DNA of 64,000 nt, taken from the NCBI RefSeq assembly GCF_900890705.1, contig NZ_CAAHFH010000001.1:2232001-2296000 (forward strand), given 5' to 3'. Below, piece by piece: positions 8,366-17,208 of this stretch. Within the stretch, counting starts at the first letter, position 1. The number at the start of each line of letters is the position of its first letter. Below the pieces are notes generated by a model that saw only the letters and a list, made by a program, of their open reading frames with translations, made no database searches and was not told the origin of the DNA. The DNA is from Pontiella sulfatireligans. Lineage in GTDB: Bacteria > Verrucomicrobiota > Kiritimatiellia > Kiritimatiellales > Pontiellaceae. Made by a program: the position numbers and the translations under genes.

Positions 8366-11300
8366 ATGATGAAAAATTTTAGTGGGGAAGCTGCTGTAAC
8401 GGATAAAGCGGGCGCGGAATTGTCCTCCGCAAAAGCGAAGAAGGTCTTAATCTTTTATGACTGCGCCTATCCGGACTGGGGCTATTTGCCATGGTTTTTA
8501 TATGACCCGCTGATCCGGTCTGAAGCGAATATTGAGGTGAAAAAAGTTTATGGAGACAGGGCAGGATCTGACCCGTCGAAATATATTCAAGCCGGTGAAG
8601 ATATGGAAACGGGTGATGCAGGCAAAGCAATCACTCCGGAGTTAACCGAACAAAACATCTCATCGTATGATTTGGTTATTATTCCGTGCCCTCACATTAT
8701 TAAGAACGATTATATCAATGATCTTTTAAGCTATGTAGACAACAACGGTGCGTTGTTCCTCGTTCAGCCCACATTTGAGTCCCCGTCCCAGGCTTCCCTG
8801 TTCATGAACAAACTGGGTGTCACATTTAAAGGGACCGAGGATAAAACGCCGGCGTCTTCTTTGCTGACCGATCATCCGTCTTCGAGGATATTGGGTCTTC
8901 CCGAAGGGACCAGTGTTTATCCGCATCGGATGTGGCTGCCGCACATGAGATTTGACCCGGGCCAGAGTACGGTCCTGACCCGGTTGGGTTTTGGAGGGGA
9001 TCCCGACCTGTTTGTGACAGAAAATGGAAGGGTGGGTCTGGCTGCAACTGACCTTTTTAATGATTTGGAGGCTCATCTCAGGGGCGCGAAGGAGTACGCT
9101 CAATACAAAGCGAACATGGGCCATCTCTTTGTCAATACAGTCAGAGCTCTTTTAGGCTTCGGTTTTTTTGACCAACCGGTACAAACACCGATGCGGAAGT
9201 GGAGCGAAATGTTCTATGCATATGCTTCCAGCAGGGACTATGTATTGCTGGCCCAGCAAGAAGAGCCGTTTTCAGAAAGGTTGTCAGCAGAGCAGTTAAT
9301 GCGGATGCTTGATAAAGCCGACCATGAAATCGGGCAGGCTGCCACCCTGTTGGTTCAAGGAAAATTTGATGAAGGAAAAGCGGTATATGATTCAAGTGTG
9401 AAACGTTTATCCGAGTGTATGGATCAAATGACCAGCGTAAAGCGGTATATGATCCGGGGCTGGCACTCGAGCGTCCTGACTCCCGATTATTATGGCGGAG
9501 GCTTGATGGGTTTCGCAGAACCCGAATACCAGGACCATCTGATACAGTGGATGGAAAAACAATTAAACTGGTGTGAACGTACGGGCGCAAAACGGCTCAT
9601 GAACATAACCTCCTGTGACTTGGAGTTATTGGTCAAATACTACCCCGATGAAATCAAGCGGTTTCGCGACGGAATCAAAGATGGTTATTTGGAAAACGTG
9701 CACGGCATTTATTCCCAAGCCTTTCTTCCGCTGCTGCCGGAAGAAAGTAATGTGAGGCAGTTTTCTTATGGTCTGCCCGTAATTGAAAATGCCCTTGACG
9801 AAAAAGTGCAAACGTATGCGACCTGCAGAGACCATTTCGATTACCACCCCCAGCTGCCCCAGCTGTTAAATAATTTTGGATATAAACATGCCATTTTACA
9901 TTCCGGATTCTTAGGGGAGATCAAGGAGATCCGAGCGGATAAGATCATGTGGCGCGGCCTAGATGGCTCGGACATTGAAGCGAGCCCTCAATATGAAGGG
10001 ATTGAAAAACCATTATTTCTGACTCACCCGGAGAATATCGCAAAAGCTGATAAAATGGGCTATAAGACGATTCTCCTGGGAGATACGCTGGATGCGACCT
10101 GCCACCTCTACCCTGAAAAGATACCCAGCGAGAAGGAACTCACTCTGATCAACCCGATTGCACCCATTGCCGGGACCTGGGTCACGGCAAAAGAGTTTTT
10201 TGAAAAAACTCCCGAAGCCGAACAAACGTGCTTCCTTGGCGTGGATGATTTATGGGCGAACAAACTCGATATCTGGTCCAGCTGGGGCTGTATGAATGAA
10301 GCCGTTGAATGGAACCGAACGACTGAGAATAAAATACTGGCCGCAGAGAAACTAAGCGCAATGGCGGCGGTGTTACGCAAACTGCCGGGCACGGATTTAA
10401 TGGAAACAAAGGAAAAGCTGGATGAATCCTGGCAAAGCCTGCTGAGGACCCAGGATCACATGTTTTTTGGTTCAGTAAATTACGCAAATCAGGTGCCGCC
10501 TGTGACCGTAAAACCGGGGGAAGAGAAAGCAGGCGCACACGCCTGGGGGTACGATCGCGAATTATTGCCTAAAGCAGCGGCCACGGTTGGCGGAATGGAA
10601 AATTACACCGAGGACTTAACACCTAATTACGCCGGACCAATGATCCCTGTCAATCGGTACAACAGGGCACAAGAGTTCATCAAAGAGAGCCAGGATATTG
10701 CCGATGCCATTGCAGGCAAAGCATTCAGCGATCTTTCAGAAGGAGTGAACGCCGCGCCGCTGGATAAGAGTGTGATCCCCCTTCTGGTGTTCAATCAACT
10801 TGGCTGGAACAAACGCGAGTGCGTAGCGTTTGAAAAAAGCTTTAGTCAGGGGGAGGTTTTCCACTTTAACTTAAATGACGGAAAAGAGGATGTCTCGTAT
10901 CAGGTCATCTCGGAGGACCGGTACGGAGATGGTTCTGTGAAACGGGTCAAGGCGCTGTTTCGGGCGGATATTCCATCCCTCGGCTATAAAACCTATTACC
11001 TGAAACCCACTAAAGAAAAACCGGTACCCGTGGTGGCGAAATCATTGCAAACAAGCCCTGCACGTTTGGAGAATGATTACTACCTGGTTGAAGTTAATGC
11101 TGAGAATGGCGGGATAAGCCGTATTTTTGATAAAACACTCGGGATTGAAATGCTTGATTCAAACCGGGTCGGCAACGAGCTGTTTTCTCCCGCTCTCCCC
11201 GCGGCTCGTTCTTCTGACGAATCGGCAGAGGTTGAACTCATTGAACAGGGTCCGTTGAGATCCACGATCCGTATCCGGTCAAAGATTGGGGCCGCACCGT

Positions 11301-12046
11301 ATGAATGTTCGGTTCGCCTCTATGACAACATGAAACGGATTGATTTTGATTTGACCGTCGATTATGGCAAAGAGGGAATGAACTTTGGCGCGCGCAAGGA
11401 AGACGACACAGGATTATTTGTCCAGTTCCCGTTAAATTTCAGGGGCAAGCTATACATCAACCAGCCTTTTGGACTGTACGAGGCACAAAAAGAACGGCAG
11501 GTAACAACGGATTTTGCCGATGTATACCAAGGGCAATATGGTCTGTCGCTGATCCACAGGAGTTCGCCTTCCTATCATTATAAGGACGGCACTCTATCCA
11601 TCTGCTTAAGTCGCGCGCGTCCCTTTGTCGTTGGAAAACAGAACTATCAGTATTCCATCTATACCCACAAAGACGACCCCTTCCAGGGAGATGCATATAC
11701 GGTTGCAAAAAGTGTGAACACGCCGCTGGAAGTCTACTGGCCTGATACGCTGCCAACAGAGCAACAGCAGGCATTCTCGTTTCTCTCCATTAACCAGCCA
11801 AATATCGTATTGTCCGCACTTTATTATGAGGGGGATGCCATATATATCCGGTTTTATGAGAGAAGCGGTAAAAAAACTAACGCCGGCATCAATCTGCCCT
11901 ACCTCAAATCAGCCGAATATAACCAAGTCAAATTGAATCACGAAAAGATCCGTGAAATAGAAAATAAAAACGGGGAAATCGAGCTTAAGTTTGAGCCTTG
12001 GGAGATTGTTACCATCGCCATCAGCGGTGCGTTGTGCGGTTCATAA
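8366..12046 (+). CDS. GH38-like protein, paralogue B, lacking a signal peptide
   Basis: 1,226 residues, homologous to A along its whole length with the same domain order: ThuA-like N-terminal domain, GH38-like centre with CRDHFDYHPQLPQ, and C-terminal beta-sandwich. The start is ATG 8366 or 8369, behind AAAAAAGGTAACG; a TTG at 8345 is unlikely. Its first residues (MMKNFSGEAAVTDKAG) align with the region just after the signal peptide of A, so about 25 secretion residues are missing and the product should be cytoplasmic unless another route is used. It also lacks several residues of A around 1030 (the segment between GMNFG and TGLFVQF). It is followed after 22 nt by the dehydratase gene, which suggests co-transcription. 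Confidence 0.7.
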   Translation: MMKNFSGEAAVTDKAGAELSSAKAKKVLIFYDCAYPDWGYLPWFLYDPLIRSEANIEVKKVYGDRAGSDPSKYIQAGEDMETGDAGKAITPELTEQNISSYDLVIIPCPHIIKNDYINDLLSYVDNNGALFLVQPTFESPSQASLFMNKLGVTFKGTEDKTPASSLLTDHPSSRILGLPEGTSVYPHRMWLPHMRFDPGQSTVLTRLGFGGDPDLFVTENGRVGLAATDLFNDLEAHLRGAKEYAQYKANMGHLFVNTVRALLGFGFFDQPVQTPMRKWSEMFYAYASSRDYVLLAQQEEPFSERLSAEQLMRMLDKADHEIGQAATLLVQGKFDEGKAVYDSSVKRLSECMDQMTSVKRYMIRGWHSSVLTPDYYGGGLMGFAEPEYQDHLIQWMEKQLNWCERTGAKRLMNITSCDLELLVKYYPDEIKRFRDGIKDGYLENVHGIYSQAFLPLLPEESNVRQFSYGLPVIENALDEKVQTYATCRDHFDYHPQLPQLLNNFGYKHAILHSGFLGEIKEIRADKIMWRGLDGSDIEASPQYEGIEKPLFLTHPENIAKADKMGYKTILLGDTLDATCHLYPEKIPSEKELTLINPIAPIAGTWVTAKEFFEKTPEAEQTCFLGVDDLWANKLDIWSSWGCMNEAVEWNRTTENKILAAEKLSAMAAVLRKLPGTDLMETKEKLDESWQSLLRTQDHMFFGSVNYANQVPPVTVKPGEEKAGAHAWGYDRELLPKAAATVGGMENYTEDLTPNYAGPMIPVNRYNRAQEFIKESQDIADAIAGKAFSDLSEGVNAAPLDKSVIPLLVFNQLGWNKRECVAFEKSFSQGEVFHFNLNDGKEDVSYQVISEDRYGDGSVKRVKALFRADIPSLGYKTYYLKPTKEKPVPVVAKSLQTSPARLENDYYLVEVNAENGGISRIFDKTLGIEMLDSNRVGNELFSPALPAARSSDESAEVELIEQGPLRSTIRIRSKIGAAPYECSVRLYDNMKRIDFDLTVDYGKEGMNFGARKEDDTGLFVQFPLNFRGKLYINQPFGLYEAQKERQVTTDFADVYQGQYGLSLIHRSSPSYHYKDGTLSICLSRARPFVVGKQNYQYSIYTHKDDPFQGDAYTVAKSVNTPLEVYWPDTLPTEQQQAFSFLSINQPNIVLSALYYEGDAIYIRFYERSGKKTNAGINLPYLKSAEYNQVKLNHEKIREIENKNGEIELKFEPWEIVTIAISGALCGS

Positions 12047-12068
12047 AAATTGAAAAGGAGTATATTTT

Positions 12069-13244
12069 ATGAAAATTAAAAACATAACAACGTTTCTATT
12101 AAAAGTGCCACTGGGAGACCAGCGCTTCTATTCGTCACAATGCGCGTTTCCAGAACGCAATTCATTACTGGTTCGTATTGAGACCGACACAGGTATTTGC
12201 GGCTGGGGAGAAAGTGGTCAGTACGGCCCTGGCGAACCGGTGGCAACGTTTATCGAAACCGTATTAAAACCACGCCTCATCGGAAAAAACCCTCTTGATA
12301 TCAATGTTTTGTGGGAGGATATGTTTACGGGCATCCGCGATTTTGGACGCAAAACAACAGGCATCGAGGCCATGAGCGGCATTGATATCGCACTGTGGGA
12401 TATTGCTGGAAAATTTTACAACAAGCCTGTTTACGAGTTGCTTGGAGGCGCGTTCAGGAAAAAAGTGCTAGGCTATGCAACGGGATGCTACTACCGCGGC
12501 GAAGATGTCCTTGATTACAAAAAATCATTGCAAAACCTGAAAGATGAAGCGAGTGGGTATATTGATGCAGGTTTTACCGCTTTAAAAATCAAGGTCGGAT
12601 TATTACATGTTAAGGAAGAGATGGAGCGTATTGCTGCCATCCGTGAAGCAGTCGGCGACGACATTATTCTGATGGTCGATGCAAATCATGCGTACAACTT
12701 CCATACGGCAAAACGAATCGGTAAATTCCTCGAGGAAATGAATGTTCATTTCTTTGAAGAGCCGGTTGTGCCCGAAAACATTCATGGCTACAAAACACTT
12801 CGCGAAACATTGAACCTTGCCATTGCTGCAGGTGAAAATGAGTTCACTCGTTTTGGTTATCTTGAATTATTAAAAAATGAGTGCCTTGATATCATCCAGC
12901 CCAATATTGGATGCGCTGGTGGCTTTACCGAGGCAAAACGTATTGAAGCATTAGCTTCGGCGTATCATGTGCAGGTGATTCCACATTGCTGGGGCAGCGG
13001 CATTGCCCTTGCGGCGGCGCTGCAATATTGCGCCACGATTGCACCGTCGCCACATACGGCCTTTGAGTGTGCGCCAGAAAATTCACCGATGATTGAATAC
13101 GATAAAAACGTGAACCCTCTTCGTGACAGCTTATTAACAGAAACGTTTAATGTTAATGATGGCTTTGTTCAAATCCCTGACGGGCCAGGGCTTGGAGTTG
13201 AAATAAATATGTCCGTTCTGGAAAAATACCTGACAAAATCATAG
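12069..13244 (+). CDS. Enolase-superfamily sugar-acid dehydratase, copy 1
   Basis: 391 residues, mandelate racemase/muconate lactonizing enzyme family. It probably dehydrates an aldonate such as L-fuconate, L-rhamnonate or a related acid to a 2-keto-3-deoxy acid. Visible catalytic features are the KxK pair Lys173/Lys175, Mg ligands Asp204 (VDAN), Glu230-231 (FEEP) and Glu256 (AAGEN), and a His306 base (PHCWGSG). AAGGAG lies 9 nt before ATG. Apart from the first ~9 codons and a few scattered changes it is the same as 14789-15964. Substrate is inferred from the SDR, RhaT-like and amidohydrolase neighbours. Confidence 0.88.
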   Translation: MKIKNITTFLLKVPLGDQRFYSSQCAFPERNSLLVRIETDTGICGWGESGQYGPGEPVATFIETVLKPRLIGKNPLDINVLWEDMFTGIRDFGRKTTGIEAMSGIDIALWDIAGKFYNKPVYELLGGAFRKKVLGYATGCYYRGEDVLDYKKSLQNLKDEASGYIDAGFTALKIKVGLLHVKEEMERIAAIREAVGDDIILMVDANHAYNFHTAKRIGKFLEEMNVHFFEEPVVPENIHGYKTLRETLNLAIAAGENEFTRFGYLELLKNECLDIIQPNIGCAGGFTEAKRIEALASAYHVQVIPHCWGSGIALAAALQYCATIAPSPHTAFECAPENSPMIEYDKNVNPLRDSLLTETFNVNDGFVQIPDGPGLGVEINMSVLEKYLTKS

Positions 13245-13350
13245 AGGAACGAAATGAAAAGATTTGAAAACAAAAATGTAATCGTCACAGGGGCCACAGC
13301 GGGAGTTGGACAGAAAATTGCCCTGCAATATGCAACAGAAGGTGCGTTTG
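12095..13350 (+). repeat. Direct duplication of dehydratase-SDR segment, unit 1
   Basis: About 1.26 kb that repeats almost exactly at 14815-16070. The unit starts about 26 nt inside the dehydratase gene and runs into the SDR gene, where this copy is cut by a transposase fragment. Confidence 0.9.
13254..13350 (+). pseudogene. SDR oxidoreductase, 5' fragment
   Basis: Encodes only the first ~32 residues (TGATAGVG nucleotide-binding loop) of the SDR that is complete at 15974-16750. The match stops abruptly after GCGTTTG, where IS4-like transposase sequence begins. The original GAGGAA Shine-Dalgarno is kept, so a short out-of-frame fusion could still be translated. Confidence 0.9.
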
Positions 13351-13727
13351 GTCTTTCTGACCAACGACTTTTCACTGCCTGCGCTGATGATTACCGATCT
13401 GTACAAAGGCCGCTGGCAGATCGAACTGTTCTTCAAATGGATCAAACAGCACCTGCGCATCAAAGCTTTTTACGGAACCAGCGCGAATGCTGTCAAAACG
13501 CAGATATGGATCGCCATCTGCGTTTACCTGCTCGTGGCGATCACGAAAAAGAGGCTGAAGATCGAGCAGTCGCTCTACACAATTCTACAGATTTTGAGTG
13601 TGTCCGTTTTCGAGAAAATGCCGCTTTTACAGGCCTTTCAGAGCGCAGGCCACTCGAAAGAAGGCGGCAATATCTGCAAATAGTTGTAGCTGTGGGACTA
13701 ATGTTGGGACACTAAATTGGGACACTA
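13351..13727 (+). pseudogene. IS4-family transposase 3' remnant
   Basis: The frame encodes the C-terminal part of an IS4/DDE_Tnp_1 transposase: YKGRWQIELFFKWIKQHL followed by the hydrophobic KTQIWIAICVYLLVA stretch, which carries the final catalytic Glu. The expected C-terminal QLxLxD motif is present only if two TAG codons near 13681-13692 are read as ancestral CAG. The N-terminal two thirds are missing. A repeated TTGGGACACTAA at the 3' side may be an old element end. It sits between the broken SDR and the RhaT-like gene. Confidence 0.82.
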
Positions 13728-13735
13728 ATGATATT

Positions 13736-14767
13736 ATGAAATTAATTATTGGACTTTTACTAGCCGCATTGGGCGGTGGAATACAAGGAGCATTTGTATA
13801 TCCACTTAAATTTATGAAAAACTGGAAATGGGAAAATGGTTGGTTCGTGTTTACTATAACGTGTTGTTTTATTTTTCCAATGGTACTGGCCTTCGGAACG
13901 ACTCCTGATTTAATGGATATTTACCGTCAGACTGATTCGATAACAATTTGGCTGGTATTCATTTCTGGGATCGCGTGGGGGATCGGTGTAGTGCTTTTCG
14001 GATTAGGGGCTGAATTCCTGGGAATGGCACTTGGAATTGCAATCATCACTGCACTAAATGCTGCTTTTGGAACACTTTTCCCATTACTCTTTTTGCCTTC
14101 AGATAGTTTCAGTACGAAGGCATTGTTGTTTCTAATTTTTGGGCTTTTGGTTCTTATTATTGGTGTCGCACAAGTTGCAGCAGCGGGTAAAAGGAGGGAA
14201 TTGGATCAGAAAAAAGAGGGTCAAACCTCAAGTAGCAAGAGGGTATCGTTTAAAGTCGGCCTGGTAGTTTGTATTGTAGCCTCGATTTTCTGTCCCGCTA
14301 CTAATTTCGCTGTTTTCTTTGGTCAGCCAATCTCTGAGTCAGTAAAGGCATTAGGTACAGTTGCACCTTACAATGTTGGTTATGCACAGCTACTTCCTTA
14401 TTTTATAGGAGGATTCATCGTTAATACAATCTATTGCATCTATTTATTTATCAAAAATAACTCCTTTAAAAATTATTATAATTCAGGAAAAACTATAAAT
14501 ATGCTATTGGGCGTTAGCATGTCCGGTCTTTTTATGGTTGGGATGGTCCTTTATACGGTTGCCTTAACAATTTACATTAAAGACATTGGTGCTGTGGTTG
14601 GATGGCCCCTGTTTATGGCTGCAACCATTATGGCTGCAAATTTTTTGGGCTTAATGAGCGGAGAGTGGAAAGGAGTCTCAAAAAGAGCTGTCGTAAAACT
14701 TTTTTCAGGTATTATTTTACTCATTGTTGCCATTGTTCTGGTAAGCCTTTCAAACCTTTTTAGTTAA
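13736..14767 (+). CDS. RhaT-like sugar:H+ symporter
   Basis: 343 residues with about ten hydrophobic helices, similar to the L-rhamnose-proton symporter RhaT in the drug/metabolite transporter superfamily. The N-terminus MKLIIGLLLAALGGGIQGAF and the segment NWKWENGWF are typical. ATG 13736 is preferred because it begins the first helix; the longer in-frame extension would translate the transposase remnant. No strong Shine-Dalgarno is visible, since the IS remnant ends just upstream. Its place between the two dehydratase copies suggests import of the deoxy sugar or sugar acid used by this pathway. Rhamnose versus fucose cannot be decided here. Confidence 0.83.
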   Translation: MKLIIGLLLAALGGGIQGAFVYPLKFMKNWKWENGWFVFTITCCFIFPMVLAFGTTPDLMDIYRQTDSITIWLVFISGIAWGIGVVLFGLGAEFLGMALGIAIITALNAAFGTLFPLLFLPSDSFSTKALLFLIFGLLVLIIGVAQVAAAGKRRELDQKKEGQTSSSKRVSFKVGLVVCIVASIFCPATNFAVFFGQPISESVKALGTVAPYNVGYAQLLPYFIGGFIVNTIYCIYLFIKNNSFKNYYNSGKTINMLLGVSMSGLFMVGMVLYTVALTIYIKDIGAVVGWPLFMAATIMAANFLGLMSGEWKGVSKRAVVKLFSGIILLIVAIVLVSLSNLFS

Positions 14768-14788
14768 ACTTATATAAATAATTCTAGA

Positions 14789-15964
14789 ATGAAAATAACT
14801 GATATAAAAACATATTTATTAAAAGTGCCACTGGGGGACCAGCGCTTCTATTCGTCACAATGCGCGTTTCCAGAACGCAATTCATTACTGGTTCGAATTG
14901 AGACCGACACAGGTATTTGCGGCTGGGGAGAAAGTGGTCAGTACGGCCCTGGCGAACCGGTGGCAACGTTTATCGAAACCGTATTAAAACCACGCCTCAT
15001 CGGAAAAAACCCTCTTGATATCAATGTTTTGTGGGAGGATATGTTTACGGGCATCCGCGATTTTGGACGCAAAACAACAGGCATCGAGGCCATGAGCGGC
15101 ATTGATATCGCACTGTGGGATATTGCTGGAAAATTTTACAACAAGCCTGTTTACGAGTTGCTTGGAGGCGCGTTCAGGAAAAAAGTGCTAGGCTATGCAA
15201 CGGGATGCTACTACCGCGGCGAAGATGTCCTTGATTACAAAAAATCATTGCAAAACCTGAAAGATGAAGCGAGTGGGTATATTGATGCAGGTTTTACCGC
15301 TTTAAAAATCAAGGTCGGATTATTACATGTTAAGGAAGAGATGGAGCGTATTGCTGCCATTCGTGAAGCAGTCGGCGACGACATTATTCTGATGGTCGAT
15401 GCAAATCATGCGTACAACTTCCATACGGCAAAACGAATCGGTAAATTCCTCGAGGAAATGAATGTTCATTTCTTTGAAGAGCCGGTTGTGCCCGAAAACA
15501 TTCATGGCTACAAAACACTTCGCGAAACATTGAACCTTGCCATTGCTGCAGGTGAAAATGAGTTCACTCGTTTTGGTTATCTTGAACTGTTAAAAAATGA
15601 GTGCCTTGACATCATCCAGCCCAATATTGGATGCGCCGGTGGCTTTACCGAGGCAAAACGTATTGAAGCATTAGCTTCGGCCTATCATGTGCAGGTGATT
15701 CCACATTGCTGGGGCAGCGGCATTGCCCTTGCGGCGGCGCTGCAATATTGCGCCACGATTGCACCGTCGCCACATACGGCCTTTGAGTGTGCTCCAGAGA
15801 ATTCACCGATGATTGAATACGACAAAAACGTAAATCCTCTTCGCGATAGCTTATTAACAGAAACATTTAGTGTTAATGATGGCTTTGTTCACATCCCGGA
15901 CGGGCCAGGGCTTGGAGTTGAAATAAATATGTCCGTTCTGGAAAAATACCTGACAAAATCATAG
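14789..15964 (+). CDS. Enolase-superfamily sugar-acid dehydratase, copy 2
   Basis: 391 residues with the same active-site set as copy 1 (Lys173/Lys175, Asp204, Glu230-231, Glu256, His306). Only the first nine or so residues and a few late positions (for example N/S and Q/H near the C-terminus) differ. Unlike copy 1 it has no clear Shine-Dalgarno, as expected if the duplication joined the coding region to a new upstream sequence. It is followed after 9 nt by the intact SDR, so this is probably the working pathway copy if it is translated well. Confidence 0.88.
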   Translation: MKITDIKTYLLKVPLGDQRFYSSQCAFPERNSLLVRIETDTGICGWGESGQYGPGEPVATFIETVLKPRLIGKNPLDINVLWEDMFTGIRDFGRKTTGIEAMSGIDIALWDIAGKFYNKPVYELLGGAFRKKVLGYATGCYYRGEDVLDYKKSLQNLKDEASGYIDAGFTALKIKVGLLHVKEEMERIAAIREAVGDDIILMVDANHAYNFHTAKRIGKFLEEMNVHFFEEPVVPENIHGYKTLRETLNLAIAAGENEFTRFGYLELLKNECLDIIQPNIGCAGGFTEAKRIEALASAYHVQVIPHCWGSGIALAAALQYCATIAPSPHTAFECAPENSPMIEYDKNVNPLRDSLLTETFSVNDGFVHIPDGPGLGVEINMSVLEKYLTKS

Positions 15965-16070
15965 AGGAACGAAATGAAAAGATTTGAAAACAAAAATGTA
16001 ATCGTCACAGGGGCCGCAGCGGGGGTTGGACAGCAGATTGCCCTGCAATATGCAACAGAGGGCGCGTTTG
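14815..16070 (+). repeat. Direct duplication of dehydratase-SDR segment, unit 2
   Basis: Second copy of 12095-13350. This one continues into an intact SDR gene. The very low divergence indicates a recent duplication or ongoing gene conversion. Confidence 0.9.
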
Positions 16071-16750
16071 TGGTTCTGGTAGACCTCCGTAAACCAGAGG
16101 AAACGATGGAGCTGATCAAAAACGCCAACGGAAAATCTGATTTTGTAATCTGCGACATTAGCGATGAGAATCAAATCAAAGCGATGGCTGTCGCCGTGGG
16201 TGAAAAATGCAACGGGAAAGTGGATGTCCTCGTTAATAACGCAGGATTTAATGGAAAGGCGAACCTGATTAAGGATATGAACCTTTCTGATTGGAACTAT
16301 ACCTTAAGCGTCAATCTCACCGGCACGATGCTGGTCAGCCGCGAAATAATCCCATTCCTGATCAACAACAAAAGCGGCGCCATAGTAAACGTAGCAAGTA
16401 ATGTTGGGAAACGCGGACTGCCGTATCGTTCAGACTACGTCTGCAGCAAATGGGCACTGTTGGGGCTCACACAAACACTGGCCCTTGAGTTGGTTGATGA
16501 AAAAATCAGAGTGAATGCCGTTTGCCCGGGACCGATTGATGGTGACCGCGTGGAGGAGCTCGTGAAAATGCATGCCGAGGTTGAAGGACAATCTGTGGAG
16601 CAAATGCATAAAGCCTGGGAAGACGTACCAATGAAGCGTTTTATCGACCCTCAGGAAGTTACCAACGTTATCTTGTTCCTTTCATCAAACGATAGCAGCG
16701 CAATGACCGGTCAGGCTCTAAATATAACGGGCGGCATGTTGATGAATTAG
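15974..16750 (+). CDS. SDR-family sugar (acid) dehydrogenase
   Basis: 258-residue classical short-chain dehydrogenase. Visible are the TGAAAGVG cofactor loop (12-19), NNAG (88-91), the catalytic Ser142, Tyr155 and Lys159 (YVCSK), and a C-terminal ITGGMLMN. GAGGAA lies just before ATG. In known non-phosphorylative L-fucose and L-rhamnose routes, SDRs oxidise either the free sugar or the 2-keto-3-deoxy acid; either role would suit this neighbourhood. Confidence 0.88.
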   Translation: MKRFENKNVIVTGAAAGVGQQIALQYATEGAFVVLVDLRKPEETMELIKNANGKSDFVICDISDENQIKAMAVAVGEKCNGKVDVLVNNAGFNGKANLIKDMNLSDWNYTLSVNLTGTMLVSREIIPFLINNKSGAIVNVASNVGKRGLPYRSDYVCSKWALLGLTQTLALELVDEKIRVNAVCPGPIDGDRVEELVKMHAEVEGQSVEQMHKAWEDVPMKRFIDPQEVTNVILFLSSNDSSAMTGQALNITGGMLMN

Positions 16751-16782
16751 GCTTCAGCTGAAAAAATAGAAAAGGGATAAAA

Positions 16783-17133
16783 ATGAAAAAAATAGATATC
16801 GTTAGAAGCTATTGGAAATCTGAAGGTGAAAAAGACCTCTCTGAAATCCTGTCACACTTTGATGAACATGCTAAATTTTCTTCACCAACCATGCAGTTGG
16901 TTGGAAAAAACAACATCAAGACCTTTTATGAGGGAATGGTTAATGGTTTCAAAAAGATTGAAGTGACTCCCACCCACTGGGTTGAACAGAACGATGAAAT
17001 CGCAGTGGAGTATGACGTCGTTTTGGTCCGCAATTCGGGCGAAGAACGATTTGCGAAAGGATTCAACCTCTTTGAAATTAAAGAAGGCGTGATCTCAAGC
17101 CTGCGTTGTTATTTCAATCCTGCCGATTTTTAA
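16783..17133 (+). CDS. NTF2-like/SnoaL-type small protein
   Basis: 116 residues with the alpha+beta cone pattern of the nuclear-transport-factor-2 superfamily: two N-terminal helices (VRSYWKSEGEKDLSEILSHF), then FSSPTMQLVGKNNIKTFYEGM and a C-terminal beta-sheet ending in SLRCYFNPADF. AAGGGA precedes ATG. Members include small isomerases, dehydratases and binding proteins, so a specific reaction cannot be assigned. Co-orientation suggests an accessory step in the sugar-acid route. Confidence 0.75.
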   Translation: MKKIDIVRSYWKSEGEKDLSEILSHFDEHAKFSSPTMQLVGKNNIKTFYEGMVNGFKKIEVTPTHWVEQNDEIAVEYDVVLVRNSGEERFAKGFNLFEIKEGVISSLRCYFNPADF

Positions 17134-17208
17134 ACGTATGGATGTTTTTCGTATAATGCAGAATGCACCGGCCCTCGCGCAGGGGGCATAATTTTCCGGA
17201 GAGTCCTT

